Below are positions 14,558 to 21,330 of a stretch of DNA of 24,894 nt, piece by piece. Each line of letters starts with the position of its first letter. Position 1 is the first letter of the stretch. The notes beneath the pieces were generated by a model, which saw only the letters and a program-made list of their open reading frames with translations, was not told the origin of the DNA and searched no databases. This DNA is from DAIRVC01 sp036803025 (lineage in GTDB: Bacteria; Chloroflexota; Anaerolineae; Anaerolineales; E44-bin32): NCBI GenBank assembly GCA_036803025.1, contig DAIRVC010000020.1:1-24894 (forward strand). The letters run 5' to 3'. The translations under genes were made by a program, and so were the position numbers.

Positions 14558-14698
14558 TTCTCCAGGTGAAGCCGGCGATCTCGTGCCAGAATCCGCACAC
14601 AACCGGGGCGCATGGCCCGGTGCGAGGGTGACACTCGGCACTACCCAGGCCGACAGACGGGCGTAGAGTTGAGGTACGTTCCTGGTGGGAGGCTGGCC

Positions 14699-14920
14699 AT
14701 GGCGGAGACCATCTGGCAGGTGATGCGCACCGAGCGCTGCGAACGCATCGGCGAGGTGGTGACGCTGGAGGTCTGTCGCGTGTATGCGGCGGAGTTCCTG
14801 CCCGACCAACCGCCGCACGTCGTCGGCCGGCGTTGTTCTCAGGCGATGGCCTGCAACCAACTCGAACGCCCGGCCTGCCGCTGGGCGGGCACGTCGCCCG
14901 GCTACGACCCGTTCGGTTAG
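14699..14920 (+). CDS. Five-cysteine 73-aa small protein, unknown function
   Basis: ATG 14699 has GGGAGG at 14687-14692, 6 bases upstream, which decides the start over the longer frame beginning at 14612. The protein has five cysteines: C14, C26, C46, C52 and C60. The last three lie in a compact C-x5-C-x7-C cluster (R-R-C-S-Q-A-M-A-C then P-A-C-R-W-A-G) that could bind zinc or an iron-sulfur cluster. No signal peptide or membrane segment is visible. I do not recognise the family. It is followed by a very strong hairpin at 14952-14983 and preceded by a structured leader, so it may be an independently regulated single gene. Confidence 0.6.
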   Translation: MAETIWQVMRTERCERIGEVVTLEVCRVYAAEFLPDQPPHVVGRRCSQAMACNQLERPACRWAGTSPGYDPFG

Positions 14921-14951
14921 CCTTCTCAGGCAGGCCGTCAGTCCGGCCGCT

Positions 14952-14983
14952 CAGCCGCCCCCGCCCCCGTGCGGGGGCGGCTG
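14952..14983. terminator. 13-bp GC hairpin between convergent genes
   Basis: CAGCCGCCCCCGC at 14952-14964 pairs perfectly with GCGGGGGCGGCTG at 14971-14983 around a 6-base loop. It lies between the stop of the Cys-rich protein gene on the plus strand and the stop of the gap-cut gene on the minus strand. It could end transcription from both sides, though no T-run follows on either strand. Confidence 0.5.
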
Positions 14984-15029
14984 CATTCCTGGAAGGCGGA
15001 CACGTCTCTGCAGGGAGCGAGGCTCGGCT

Positions 15030-15570
15030 TCAGCCCAGGTCCTCGCAGCCCGCTGGGCGGATCCAATGATCGCTGATCGCCGCTTCCCGGTTGGGCGGCT
15101 GGCAGGATACCCACGCTTGCCGCGTCAGGTTGACTGCGCGCATGTGGATGGCGCAGCTGTCCTGAACCTCCTCCAGCACCAGTGCGTTCCCCTCGACGTG
15201 CCAGGTGTACTCGCCCACGTCATACAGGCAATGGGGGTCGTTGAACAGGAACAGGCGCTGGCCGTCCAGCGCGTAAGAGCTGACCGTGGCGAAACCCGTG
15301 ACCTCGTAGAAGAGGTGCAGCGTCCCGCGGTCGAGGTGTAAGCGCCAGTTGCCGCCCCCGGGCAAGAAATCCGGGCAGCGGGCGCACCTCCACCACTGTG
15401 GCTCGGAGGGATCGTGCAGGCTGTAGACCCCGTCGATCGGCGTTCTCTCCTCCGCCGGAAGGGGCGTGGCGTAGGGGAATGGGGTGAACTGCAGGACGTC
15501 GGACCAGCTGCGCAGCGGGGCGTAGGTCGCCCCGGGTGTATGCGGGGGATAGAGGCCCGGGGGTGTGTAC
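15030..15570 (-). CDS. Unknown protein cut by the scaffold gap, 5' partial
   Basis: The frame is open on the minus strand from the gap edge to TGA at 15032-15030, giving 179 visible residues; the start is lost in the N run. A Pro-rich linker (Y-T-P-P-G-L-Y-P-P-H-T-P-G) leads into a compact domain rich in beta-strands, with C-A-R-C-P-D-F and strands such as L-H-L-F-Y-E-V-T-G-F. It resembles a small lipocalin-like or calycin-like sensor domain, which is inference from strand pattern only. The Pro-rich N-side suggests a linker after a signal or membrane segment hidden in the gap. I do not recognise the family. It lies downstream of kbl on the same strand, but the true distance is unknown. Confidence 0.6.
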
Positions 15571-15670
15571 NNNNNNNNNNNNNNNNNNNNNNNNNNNNNN
15601 NNNNNNNNNNNNNNNNNNNNNNNNNNNNNNNNNNNNNNNNNNNNNNNNNNNNNNNNNNNNNNNNNNNNNN
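15571..15670. other. Scaffold gap of 100 N
   Basis: Exactly 100 unresolved bases, the conventional size for a gap of unknown length. It removes the last residues of kbl and the 5' end of the next gene. Any reading frame crossing it is artificial. Confidence 0.99.
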
Positions 15671-16818
15671 AGGCCCTGATCGAGATCGTCGCGCGAGTGC
15701 GCGGCGGAGATCATGACGCGGATGCGGGCCTTACCCTTGGCGACCGTCGGGTAGCCGATGGCCATGGCAAAGACGCCCTCATCGAACAGGCGCCGGCTGA
15801 ACTGCTGCGCCAGAGGCGCCTCGCCGAGCATGATCGGCGTGATCGGGGTCGTGCTGCGGCCGGTATCGAATCCGAGCCCCTGCATGGTCTTCTTGAAGTA
15901 GGCGGTGTTGTCCCACAGGCGGTCGACCAGTTCGGTCGACTCCTCGAGCAGGTCGAGTGCCGCCAGGCAAGCGGCCGTGTCCGGCGCGGTCATGGCCGAG
16001 GAGAACAGGAACGGCCGGCCGCGCTGGCGCAGCCAGTCGACAATGGTCGGACTGCCGGCGACGACCCCGCCGACGACGCCGAACGCCTTCGAAAGCGTCC
16101 CGACCTCGATATCGACCTTGCCGTGCAGGCCGAAGTGATCGACGATCCCGCGGCCGCCCCTGCCCAGCACGCCCTCACCGTGGGCGTCGTCGACCATCAG
16201 CAGGTAGTCGTACTCCTGGGCGATGGTGTAGATCTTATCGAGCGGCGCCATATCGCCGTCCATGCTGAACACCCCGTCGGTGATGATCATCGCCCGGCCA
16301 TAGCCGCTGCCCTTGTTGTCTTCAATCACCCGGCGCAGGTCGTCGGGGTCGCAGTGCGCGTAGCGCAGGATGCGGGCCCCGGAAAGCCGGCTGCCGTCGA
16401 TGATGCTGGCATGGTTGAGCTCGTCCGAGTAGATGACGTCGTCCTTGCCGACCAACGCAGGGATGGTCCCCAGGTTGGCGTTGAATCCGGACTGGAAAGT
16501 GACCGCCGCCTCGACGCCCTTGAACTGCGCCATGCGGCGCTCGAGCTCGAGGTGCAAGCCCAGCGTGCCGGCGATCGAGCGAACGGCGGCGGGCCCGATG
16601 CCGTATTGATCGATGGCGCCCTTGGCGGCCGCGGCCAGCCGCGGGTGGTTGGCCAGGCCGAGGTAGTTGTTCGAGCAGAAGTTGAGAACGCGTTTGCCGT
16701 CCACCACAAGCCAGGCACCCTGAGGCGACGTCAGTGTGCGGATGGTGTTGAACAATCCGGACTGTCGCAGGCTGGTGATCTCGTCGGCGATCCATTGCAC
16801 GCGCGTGGAGGTTGGCAT
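15671..16818 (-). CDS. kbl: Glycine C-acetyltransferase (2-amino-3-ketobutyrate CoA ligase), 3' partial
   Basis: A PLP-dependent alpha-oxoamine synthase that cleaves 2-amino-3-ketobutyrate with CoA to glycine and acetyl-CoA in threonine breakdown. 382 residues are visible of an expected 395 or so; the C-terminus falls in the gap. The N-terminal S-P-Q-G-A-W-L-V-V-D-G-K-R-V-L-N-F-C-S-N matches Kbl better than BioF or serine palmitoyltransferase. H136 (E-L-N-H-A-S), D210 and H213 (V-D-D-A-H-G) and the PLP lysine K244 (T-L-S-K-A-F-G) are all in place. ATG 16818 has GAGG about 6-7 bases upstream, overlapping the stop of the GIY-YIG gene, so the two are coupled. Threonine dehydrogenase, its usual partner, is not visible. 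Confidence 0.9.
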
Positions 16819-16826
16819 CTTGGACC

Positions 16827-17093
16827 TCAGTTGGGCTGCGGAATTTCCAGGCTGGCGATCAAGGCCAGCTTGCGCGGGCGCGCCAGCGCCTTGAGACGGC
16901 GCTCGCGGCGCATGGCCTCGGTGCGGCTCGGTTGGGGTTCGAGGTAGGCCAGGCAGACCGGCCGCCGGGCACGGGTGTAGCGGGCGCCGCGGCCGGCGTT
17001 GTGCTGCCGCAGCCGGCGCTCCGGATCAGTCGTCCAGCCCGTGTAGAACGAGCCGTCCGAGCAGCGCAGGATGTAGCAGTAGTACTCGGGCAC
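16827..17093 (-). CDS. GIY-YIG domain protein (UPF0213/YhbQ-like)
   Basis: An 88-aa single-domain GIY-YIG protein. The signature is Y-C-Y-I-L-R-C followed by F-Y-T-G-W-T, with the conserved Arg in E-R-R-L-R-Q-H-N-A-G and the typical A-R-Y-T-R-A-R-R-P segment. Proteins of this size are structure-specific or uncharacterised nucleases linked to DNA repair. GTG 17093 is chosen because it sits 6 bases after a perfect TATAAT (17105-17100) and begins the homology; the open frame to 17375 runs through the promoter. Translation is probably leaderless. The stop is 8 bases before kbl. Confidence 0.85.
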   Translation of the reverse strand: MPEYYCYILRCSDGSFYTGWTTDPERRLRQHNAGRGARYTRARRPVCLAYLEPQPSRTEAMRRERRLKALARPRKLALIASLEIPQPN

Positions 17094-17099
17094 GGGCGA

Positions 17100-17105
17100 A
17101 TTATA
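17100..17105 (-). promoter_or_regulatory. -10 box giving a leaderless GIY-YIG/kbl transcript
   Basis: TATAAT reads on the minus strand at 17105-17100. It is followed by six bases (TCGCCC) and then GTG 17093. The same 6-base spacing to a GTG start is seen at mobA. No -35 box is apparent. Confidence 0.6.
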
Positions 17106-17164
17106 CGCCCTGACCTGCACGGGTCGGCCGCCGGACTGGGCCACACCAGGTCGGGCGAATCCGG

Positions 17165-17170
17165 TATGAT
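17165..17170 (+). promoter_or_regulatory. Candidate -10 box for the small membrane protein
   Basis: TATGAT at 17165-17170 is one base off the consensus. A start near 17177 gives a leader of about 45 bases that carries GGAGG at 17211-17215. No -35 element is seen. Confidence 0.35.
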
Positions 17171-17221
17171 TGCCGCGAGGCCGGGGCAGGGATTCGCCCG
17201 GTGGGCTGGTGGAGGCGACCC

Positions 17222-17467
17222 GTGTGGGCCACGCAGGTGCTGTGTGCTTCAGCGTTGCTGCTGATCGGATTGGCGGCGATCGCCTACGGGCTGCGCGCCC
17301 TGGCCGGTAAGGCGCCTTTGCCGTGGTCGGTTTTCGTGCGCAAGACGCCGGTCGCGCCGCCGCCGCCGCGGTCACGCGACGTGATGCTGGCGGTCACGCT
17401 CGGCTTCGTTGTTGGGACGATTTCGTTGCTTGGAGGCCTGGGTCTGTTGCTGATCGCCCTGCTCTAG
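17222..17467 (+). CDS. Small membrane protein with two transmembrane helices
   Basis: An 81-aa hydrophobic protein. Helix one spans roughly residues 5-28 and helix two roughly 57-80, joined by a short basic, Pro-rich loop (F-V-R-K-T-P-V-A-P-P-P-P-R-S-R). GTG 17222 is preferred over GTG 17201 because GGAGG at 17211-17215 lies 6 bases before it. No family is recognised. It sits between the divergent GIY-YIG gene and the convergent TyrA-like gene, whose stop lies only 13 bases away, so it is probably a single-gene unit. Confidence 0.6.
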   Translation: MWATQVLCASALLLIGLAAIAYGLRALAGKAPLPWSVFVRKTPVAPPPPRSRDVMLAVTLGFVVGTISLLGGLGLLLIALL

Positions 17468-17480
17468 GCGCGGGCGCCGC

Positions 17481-18473
17481 TCAGCGGCGGTCCTTCGGCC
17501 GCAGGGTTTGACCGAGGCCCAGCAGCCGATCCACCATCGCCCCCCGCTCGGGCAGCTCGACCCGGCCGCGCTCTTCCTCCGCCCACTCCGCGCGCGTGCG
17601 CGCCGTCAGCCACAGGCCGTGGGCCTCGATGGCTTCGTCCAACCGCGCGGCCAGCTCTTCTTGCAGCGCCTCATCGCCGATCATCCGGCGCAGCACCTGC
17701 AGTTCATCGATCAGAGCATCCAGGCGGTCGAGGACGTTCAGCCGGTTCAGGAATAGCGCCGCCTGCAGTTGCTTGGCGGGCGTAACCGCGCCGGCAGCGG
17801 CCAGCGCCGCGAACGGACCGCCGGCCAGCCGGCGCGCCTCGCGCCAACTGGGGGTGCCGACGGCCACGCGCACCAGCGCCGCGCCAAGCAGCGTGGGCAA
17901 GTCCTCGACCGTGGCCAGGACGGCGTCGATCTCGCCGGGGTCGAGAAAGAACGGCGCGGCGCCCAGGTGCTGAGCCAGCCGCAAAGCCAGATCGACCGCC
18001 GGGCCCGGGGTGCGCGGCGGGATGGCCAGCGCCAGCAATCCGCCGCGGAACAAATCGGCACGCGGGGTGTCGGCCGCCGCTCCGGCGTGCAGCAACTCGG
18101 GGTTGACCGCCAGCGCCGCGCCAATATACGCGCTCGCTTCGGGCAAATTGGAGGCGATCCAGCGGCTGCTTTCACTCTTGCGGCTGGCCAGGTCGAGGAG
18201 CAGCGCGCCCGCCTTCAGCCGAGGGACGATAACCTCCAGGTAGCGCTGCGCATCGCCGGCCGGTACGGCCAGCAGGATCAGATCGGCTTGCTGCGCGGCG
18301 CGCTCCAGGTTGATGGCCTGGCGTTCGACGGCCCCCGACTTGCGGGCGGCGCGCACGCGCTCGTTGTCGATGTCGTAGCCTGTCCGGCTGCGGCTGAACC
18401 CCTCGGCGCCAAGAGCCAAGCCGAGCGAGGCGCCGAGCGGCTGAAGTCCGACGATCAAAGTGTCCTCGATCAT
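17481..18473 (-). CDS. Prephenate dehydrogenase-like protein with degenerate motifs
   Basis: A 330-aa protein with an N-terminal Rossmann fold and a helical C-terminal domain, the layout of TyrA-type prephenate/arogenate dehydrogenases. The dinucleotide loop reads I-V-G-L-Q-P-L-G-A-S-L-G, so the middle Gly of G-x-G-x-x-G is Gln11. The usual G-x-H-P-M-x-G segment is A-V-N-P-E-L-L (122-128), with Asn in place of the conserved His. D35 (Y-D-I-D) suits NAD. Both changes suggest altered or lost tyrosine-pathway activity. ATG 18473 has GAGG 7 bases upstream. It is last in an operon behind an M50 protease and an HD protein, which does not suggest aromatic biosynthesis. Confidence 0.7.
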   Translation of the reverse strand: MIEDTLIVGLQPLGASLGLALGAEGFSRSRTGYDIDNERVRAARKSGAVERQAINLERAAQQADLILLAVPAGDAQRYLEVIVPRLKAGALLLDLASRKSESSRWIASNLPEASAYIGAALAVNPELLHAGAAADTPRADLFRGGLLALAIPPRTPGPAVDLALRLAQHLGAAPFFLDPGEIDAVLATVEDLPTLLGAALVRVAVGTPSWREARRLAGGPFAALAAAGAVTPAKQLQAALFLNRLNVLDRLDALIDELQVLRRMIGDEALQEELAARLDEAIEAHGLWLTARTRAEWAEEERGRVELPERGAMVDRLLGLGQTLRPKDRR

Positions 18474-18482
18474 GTCGTCACC

Positions 18483-18998
18483 TCAGGAGTCGCCGTCCGC
18501 CCGTTGCAGCGCGATCAGGCGCGGATCGGAGGGCGCGTCCGCCTGCGACGATTCTACCTGGTGATGCAGGATCAGGTTCACCAGGGTCGGCCGGCCCCCG
18601 GCCAGGCGGACCGTCTCAGCGCCCCAGGCGGGGTGCTGGGCGGTGATGACGAAGGGACGGCGCCAACCCCGCGCCGCGCCTTGCCCCCAACGTCGGGCGG
18701 CGCGCGGCGCCAGGCGGGCGGCAATCACGATGACCACCCGTTCCCACAGATGCAGCGGATAGCGCGCCTTGCCGAGATCGTGCAGGAGGCCGGCCGCCAG
18801 GAGGTCCGGGCTGCGTTCACCCTGGGCGAGCAGGCGGCGCAGGACCACCAGGCCGTGCGCCTGATCGGCGCGGGGGAGTTGTCGAAAGAGGGGCCGCAGG
18901 CCGGCCGGCAGGAACTCATCCGCCAGGGCCAGATCCTCCGCGCCCGGCCGGGCTGTCAGGGCCCGCAAGAACTGGGCCGAGCGATAGGCCAGGCCCAT
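18483..18998 (-). CDS. HD-domain phosphohydrolase-like protein
   Basis: A 171-aa cytoplasmic protein with the HD pattern: H48 (Q-A-H-G), H73-D74 in L-L-H-D-L-G-K, H122 (A-Q-H-P) and H145/H146 (I-L-H-H-Q). These fit a metal-dependent phosphohydrolase related to HDIG proteins; the substrate (nucleotide, cyclic nucleotide or other) is not evident. Its start follows the M50 protease stop with no gap (TAGATG), so translation is probably coupled; no strong ribosome-binding site is seen. It ends 9 bases before the TyrA-like start. Confidence 0.75.
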   Translation of the reverse strand: MGLAYRSAQFLRALTARPGAEDLALADEFLPAGLRPLFRQLPRADQAHGLVVLRRLLAQGERSPDLLAAGLLHDLGKARYPLHLWERVVIVIAARLAPRAARRWGQGAARGWRRPFVITAQHPAWGAETVRLAGGRPTLVNLILHHQVESSQADAPSDPRLIALQRADGDS

Positions 18999-19640
18999 CT
19001 ACGAGACCAGCAGATCGAGCAGGCGCAGCGCCGGGCCGCTGATCAGGGCGCCCATGGGATCGAAACCGCCGATGCGCCCGACCACCAGCAGCGCCAGCAG
19101 GATCATCGGCCCGTAGGGACGGATGCGTTCGAGGATCTGCTGCCCGCGCGGAGGGAGCAGGTAGTCCGCCACTTTGTCGCCGTCGAGAGGCGCCAACGGC
19201 AGCAGATTGAAGATCATCAGGATCAGGTTGATGAAGATGAACTCGAGCAGGAAGCCGGCCGGCGAAGGCAGCAGCGCGCCGGCCGCGCCATACGGATCGA
19301 TCCAGCCGGCGCGAAACGGGATGGCCGCCAGAATGGCCAACACCAGATTGGAGAATGGGCCGGCCAGAGACACGAGCATCATGCCGGCCGGCGTCCGCTG
19401 CTGGAGCGCATACGGATTCACCGGGACGGGTTTGGCCCAACCGAAGCCGCTCACCAGCAGCAGCAGCGAACCGACGGGATCGAGGTGCGCCAGCGGGTTG
19501 AGCGTCAGGCGGCCGTTAAGGCGCGGGGTGTTGTCACCCAGACGGTCGGCCGTCCACGCGTGCGAGAATTCGTGGACGGTGAAGGCGATGACCAGCGTAA
19601 TGATGCGCGTGACGAGGGATGGCAGACTCAATCCGAGCAT
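18999..19640 (-). CDS. Site-2-protease-like M50 zinc metallopeptidase
   Basis: A 213-aa integral membrane protease of the short M50B type with about five hydrophobic segments. The zinc motif H-E-F-S-H is at residues 23-27 in the first membrane segment. The second metal site is in N-L-L-P-L-A-P-L-D-G with N145 and D153. A conserved N-P-L-A-H-L-D-P-x-G segment at 48-57 and A-G-P-F-S-N at 93-98 are also family features. No PDZ or CBS domain is attached. Known relatives cleave membrane-bound regulators; the target here is unknown. ATG 19640 lies 9 bases after TATAAT on the same strand, so the message is nearly leaderless. It heads the M50-HD-TyrA-like operon. Confidence 0.9.
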   Translation of the reverse strand: MLGLSLPSLVTRIITLVIAFTVHEFSHAWTADRLGDNTPRLNGRLTLNPLAHLDPVGSLLLLVSGFGWAKPVPVNPYALQQRTPAGMMLVSLAGPFSNLVLAILAAIPFRAGWIDPYGAAGALLPSPAGFLLEFIFINLILMIFNLLPLAPLDGDKVADYLLPPRGQQILERIRPYGPMILLALLVVGRIGGFDPMGALISGPALRLLDLLVS

Positions 19641-19643
19641 GGC

Positions 19644-19683
19644 GCGCGCATTATACCATTCGGGCGGATGATATAATGCGCGC
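19644..19683. promoter_or_regulatory. Mirror-image divergent promoter pair
   Basis: GCGCGCATTATA at 19644-19655 is the exact reverse complement of TATAATGCGCGC at 19672-19683. Each arm is a perfect -10 box with its downstream GC run: the left drives the M50 operon leftward, the right drives DUF951 and the glycosyltransferase rightward. Only 16 bases separate the two boxes, so each box occupies the place where the other's -35 would be. The two starts cannot easily be used by two polymerases at once. Confidence 0.65.
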
Positions 19684-19706
19684 CGACAGTCCGGAGGGGC
19701 GCGCCG

Positions 19707-19916
19707 ATGCTGCCCGATCTGAAGATGGATGAGGTGCTGCGCTTACGCAAACCGCATCCGTGCGGGGGAACGGATTGGGTCGTGGTCCGTCTGGGGGCGG
19801 ATATCGGCCTCAAGTGCCTCGGCTGCGGCCGGCGCATTCTGCTCTCGCGGCGTGAGCTCAAGCGGCGCCTGAAAGGCGCCGCGCTCCCAGAAGCGAAGAC
19901 CTCAGCGGATGAGTGA
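19707..19916 (+). CDS. DUF951 family protein
   Basis: A 69-aa basic protein matching DUF951: V-L-R-L-R-K-P-H-P-C-G-G-T-D-W then V-R-L-G-A-D-I-G-L-K-C-L-G-C-G-R. Cysteines C19, C37 and C40 with H17 could bind zinc. The family is widespread in Firmicutes and Chloroflexota and has no established function; nucleic-acid binding is often supposed from its charge. ATG 19707 has GGAGGGG at 19693-19699, 7 bases upstream. It overlaps the glycosyltransferase gene by 8 bases and is driven by the right arm of the divergent promoter. Confidence 0.88.
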   Translation: MLPDLKMDEVLRLRKPHPCGGTDWVVVRLGADIGLKCLGCGRRILLSRRELKRRLKGAALPEAKTSADE

Positions 19917-21102
19917 GCGGGCCCGCGTCCTGGTCCTGTTCTCCGACACCGGCGGGGGCCACCGCAGCGCGGCCGAGGCAATCGCCGAGGCGCTGGAGCT
20001 GCAATACCCGGGGCGCTACCGCATCGACACGGTCGACGCGCTGCGCGAGTACGCGCCGGCGCCGCTCGACCGCCTCACCGAGTGGTATCCCTACATGGTG
20101 CGTGTGCCGCAGGCCTGGGGGGCGGGCTTCCGTCTCTCGGACGGCCCGCGGCGGGCGCGCGTCATGAAAGCTGCCGCCTGGCCGTATGTCCGGCGCGCGG
20201 TCCGGCGCCTGCTGCGCGAGCGGCCGGCGGAGATCGTTGTCTCGGTGCACCCGCTGTTGACCACGCCGGTGATCCAGGCCATGGGCCGGCGCGCGGCGAC
20301 GGCGTTTGTCACCGTGGTGACCGACCTGGTGAGCACGCACGCCCTCTGGTACGACCGGCGCGTGCGCCTGTGCCTGGTCCCGACCGAGGCGGCCCGGCGG
20401 CGGGCGGTGCGCTACGGTGTCAATCCGGAACGTGTGCGGGTGGTCGGCTTGCCGGTCAGTCAGCGGTTCTGCGGCCCGCCGGCGGACGCTGCGCAAGTGC
20501 GCCGCTCCCTTGGCTGGCCGCTCGATCGGCCGATGGTGATGTTGGTCGGGGGCGGTGAGGGCATGGGGCCGCTGGCGGACACGGCTCACGCCCTCGCCCG
20601 GCGCGGCGGCGAGTTCGGGCTGGCAGTGATCGCTGGAAGGAACGAGCGTTTGCGTGCCGAGCTGCAGGCCTTGGCCTGGCCTCTCCCGGCCTTCATCTAC
20701 GGCTTCGAACGGCGCATTCCGGAGATGATGCAGGCGGCGACGCTGCTGGTGACCAAGGCCGGCCCAGGGACGATCAGTGAGGCGCTCAATGCCGGCCTGC
20801 CGATGGTGCTGTACAGCCGCCTGCCGGGCCAGGAGGATGGCAACGTCCGCTACGTGGTCGAGAAGGGAGTGGGGGTCTGGGCGCCGGGGCCGGAGCGAAC
20901 CGCCGCGGCCGTGAGCCGCTGGCTGGCGCAACCCGAGGCGCTGGCGGACGCTGCCCGCCGCTGCCGGGAAGCAGCCCGGCCGGGCGCCGCCCGCGCGGTC
21001 GCGGATTGCATCAACGAATTGCTGATGAACCCCGGGGGGGAATCGCAGGGAACTCGCTCAGAAGTTGGCGATGATGTTGCTGAACATGTTCCCCACCCCT
21101 GA
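19909..21102 (+). CDS. GT28-type glycosyltransferase, UgtP/MGDG-synthase-like
   Basis: A 397-aa GT-B glycosyltransferase that likely adds a sugar from a UDP-sugar to diacylglycerol, making membrane glycolipids. The N-terminal L-F-S-D-T-G-G-G-H-R-S-A-A loop and V-S-V-H-P-L-L segment fit the MGDG-synthase N-domain. V-G-G-G-E-G-M-G and T-K-A-G-P-G-T-I-S-E-A-L-N-A-G-L-P fit the sugar-nucleotide-binding C-domain. Peripheral association with the inner membrane is expected. ATG 19909 overlaps the DUF951 stop. The last 45 bases overlap, tail to tail, the end of the pilin gene; the residues after about 370 look like an unconserved extension. Confidence 0.85.
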   Translation: MSERARVLVLFSDTGGGHRSAAEAIAEALELQYPGRYRIDTVDALREYAPAPLDRLTEWYPYMVRVPQAWGAGFRLSDGPRRARVMKAAAWPYVRRAVRRLLRERPAEIVVSVHPLLTTPVIQAMGRRAATAFVTVVTDLVSTHALWYDRRVRLCLVPTEAARRRAVRYGVNPERVRVVGLPVSQRFCGPPADAAQVRRSLGWPLDRPMVMLVGGGEGMGPLADTAHALARRGGEFGLAVIAGRNERLRAELQALAWPLPAFIYGFERRIPEMMQAATLLVTKAGPGTISEALNAGLPMVLYSRLPGQEDGNVRYVVEKGVGVWAPGPERTAAAVSRWLAQPEALADAARRCREAARPGAARAVADCINELLMNPGGESQGTRSEVGDDVAEHVPHP

Positions 21103-21201
21103 GCCGAACAGAGCCAGCATAATGATGATCGCCACGCTGACCAGGACAAGCACCAGCGCGTACTCCATCAGGCTCTGACCCCGGGGGAAATAACGAAGCA
21201 T
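21058..21201 (-). CDS. Flp/Fap-type type IVb prepilin
   Basis: A 47-aa major-pilin-like protein. The leader M-L-R-Y-F-P-R-G (1-8) precedes the cleavage site; the mature form begins Q-S-L-M-E-Y-A-L-V-L-V-L with Glu at +5 and Tyr at +6, as in Flp pilins processed by TadV/CpaA. One hydrophobic helix follows and the C-terminus is short. ATG 21201 is chosen because a good promoter (TTGGCC-N17-TATACT) would start transcription near 21232, downstream of the alternative ATG 21237, whose extra 12 residues would also lengthen the leader. No tad/cpa assembly genes are in the window, so assembly would rely on genes elsewhere. Confidence 0.88.
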   Translation of the reverse strand: MLRYFPRGQSLMEYALVLVLVSVAIIIMLALFGSGVGNMFSNIIANF

Positions 21202-21238
21202 AAATGCCCCCGAATCGGAAAACAGATAATCTGACATG

Positions 21239-21267
21239 AGTATAGGGTATGCCACCCCATCGGCCAA
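21239..21267 (-). promoter_or_regulatory. Promoter of the pilin gene
   Basis: On the minus strand TTGGCC (21267-21262) and TATACT (21244-21239) are 17 bases apart, matching consensus at 4/6 and 5/6. The surrounding DNA is noticeably more AT-rich than the rest of the window. The predicted leader is about 30 bases with a weak G-rich ribosome-binding site. Confidence 0.55.
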
Positions 21268-21330
21268 TAGGTCCCTGGGGGTAGCCCTTGAGCAGGGTGA
21301 CCAGCGAACCAGGCGGGGAGGCGGATCGGC

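Larger units (their letters stand above)
14389..14698. other. 310-base gene-free stretch with promoter, candidate small RNA and hairpins
   Basis: No convincing protein gene is present between the AmrS-downstream gene and the Cys-rich small protein. It holds a candidate Crp/Fnr-type palindrome and promoter (14451-14480), a candidate small RNA ending in a U-run terminator (14488-14556), and two adjacent hairpins. The first pairs ACCGGG at 14602-14607 with CCCGGT at 14616-14621. The second pairs GTGCGAG at 14620-14626 with CTCGGCAC at 14634-14641, with one bulged base. The two hairpins share two bases, so only one can be complete at a time. They would lie in the leader of the 73-aa protein gene. 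Confidence 0.5.

Noticed and set aside
14612..14698. Longer start for the Cys-rich protein
   Set aside because: The added 29 residues cross the leader hairpins and lack a ribosome-binding site, whereas GGGAGG precedes ATG 14699.
15220..16818. 532-codon minus-strand frame joining kbl to sequence beyond the gap
   Set aside because: It crosses 100 N of arbitrary length and then reads the next gene in the wrong frame; the real frame of that gene ends at 15030.
17769..19676. 635-codon plus-strand open frame
   Set aside because: It runs antisense across three well-supported genes (TyrA-like, HD, M50) and its translation is low-complexity Arg/Gln/Asp-rich, a usual by-product of GC-rich codon bias.
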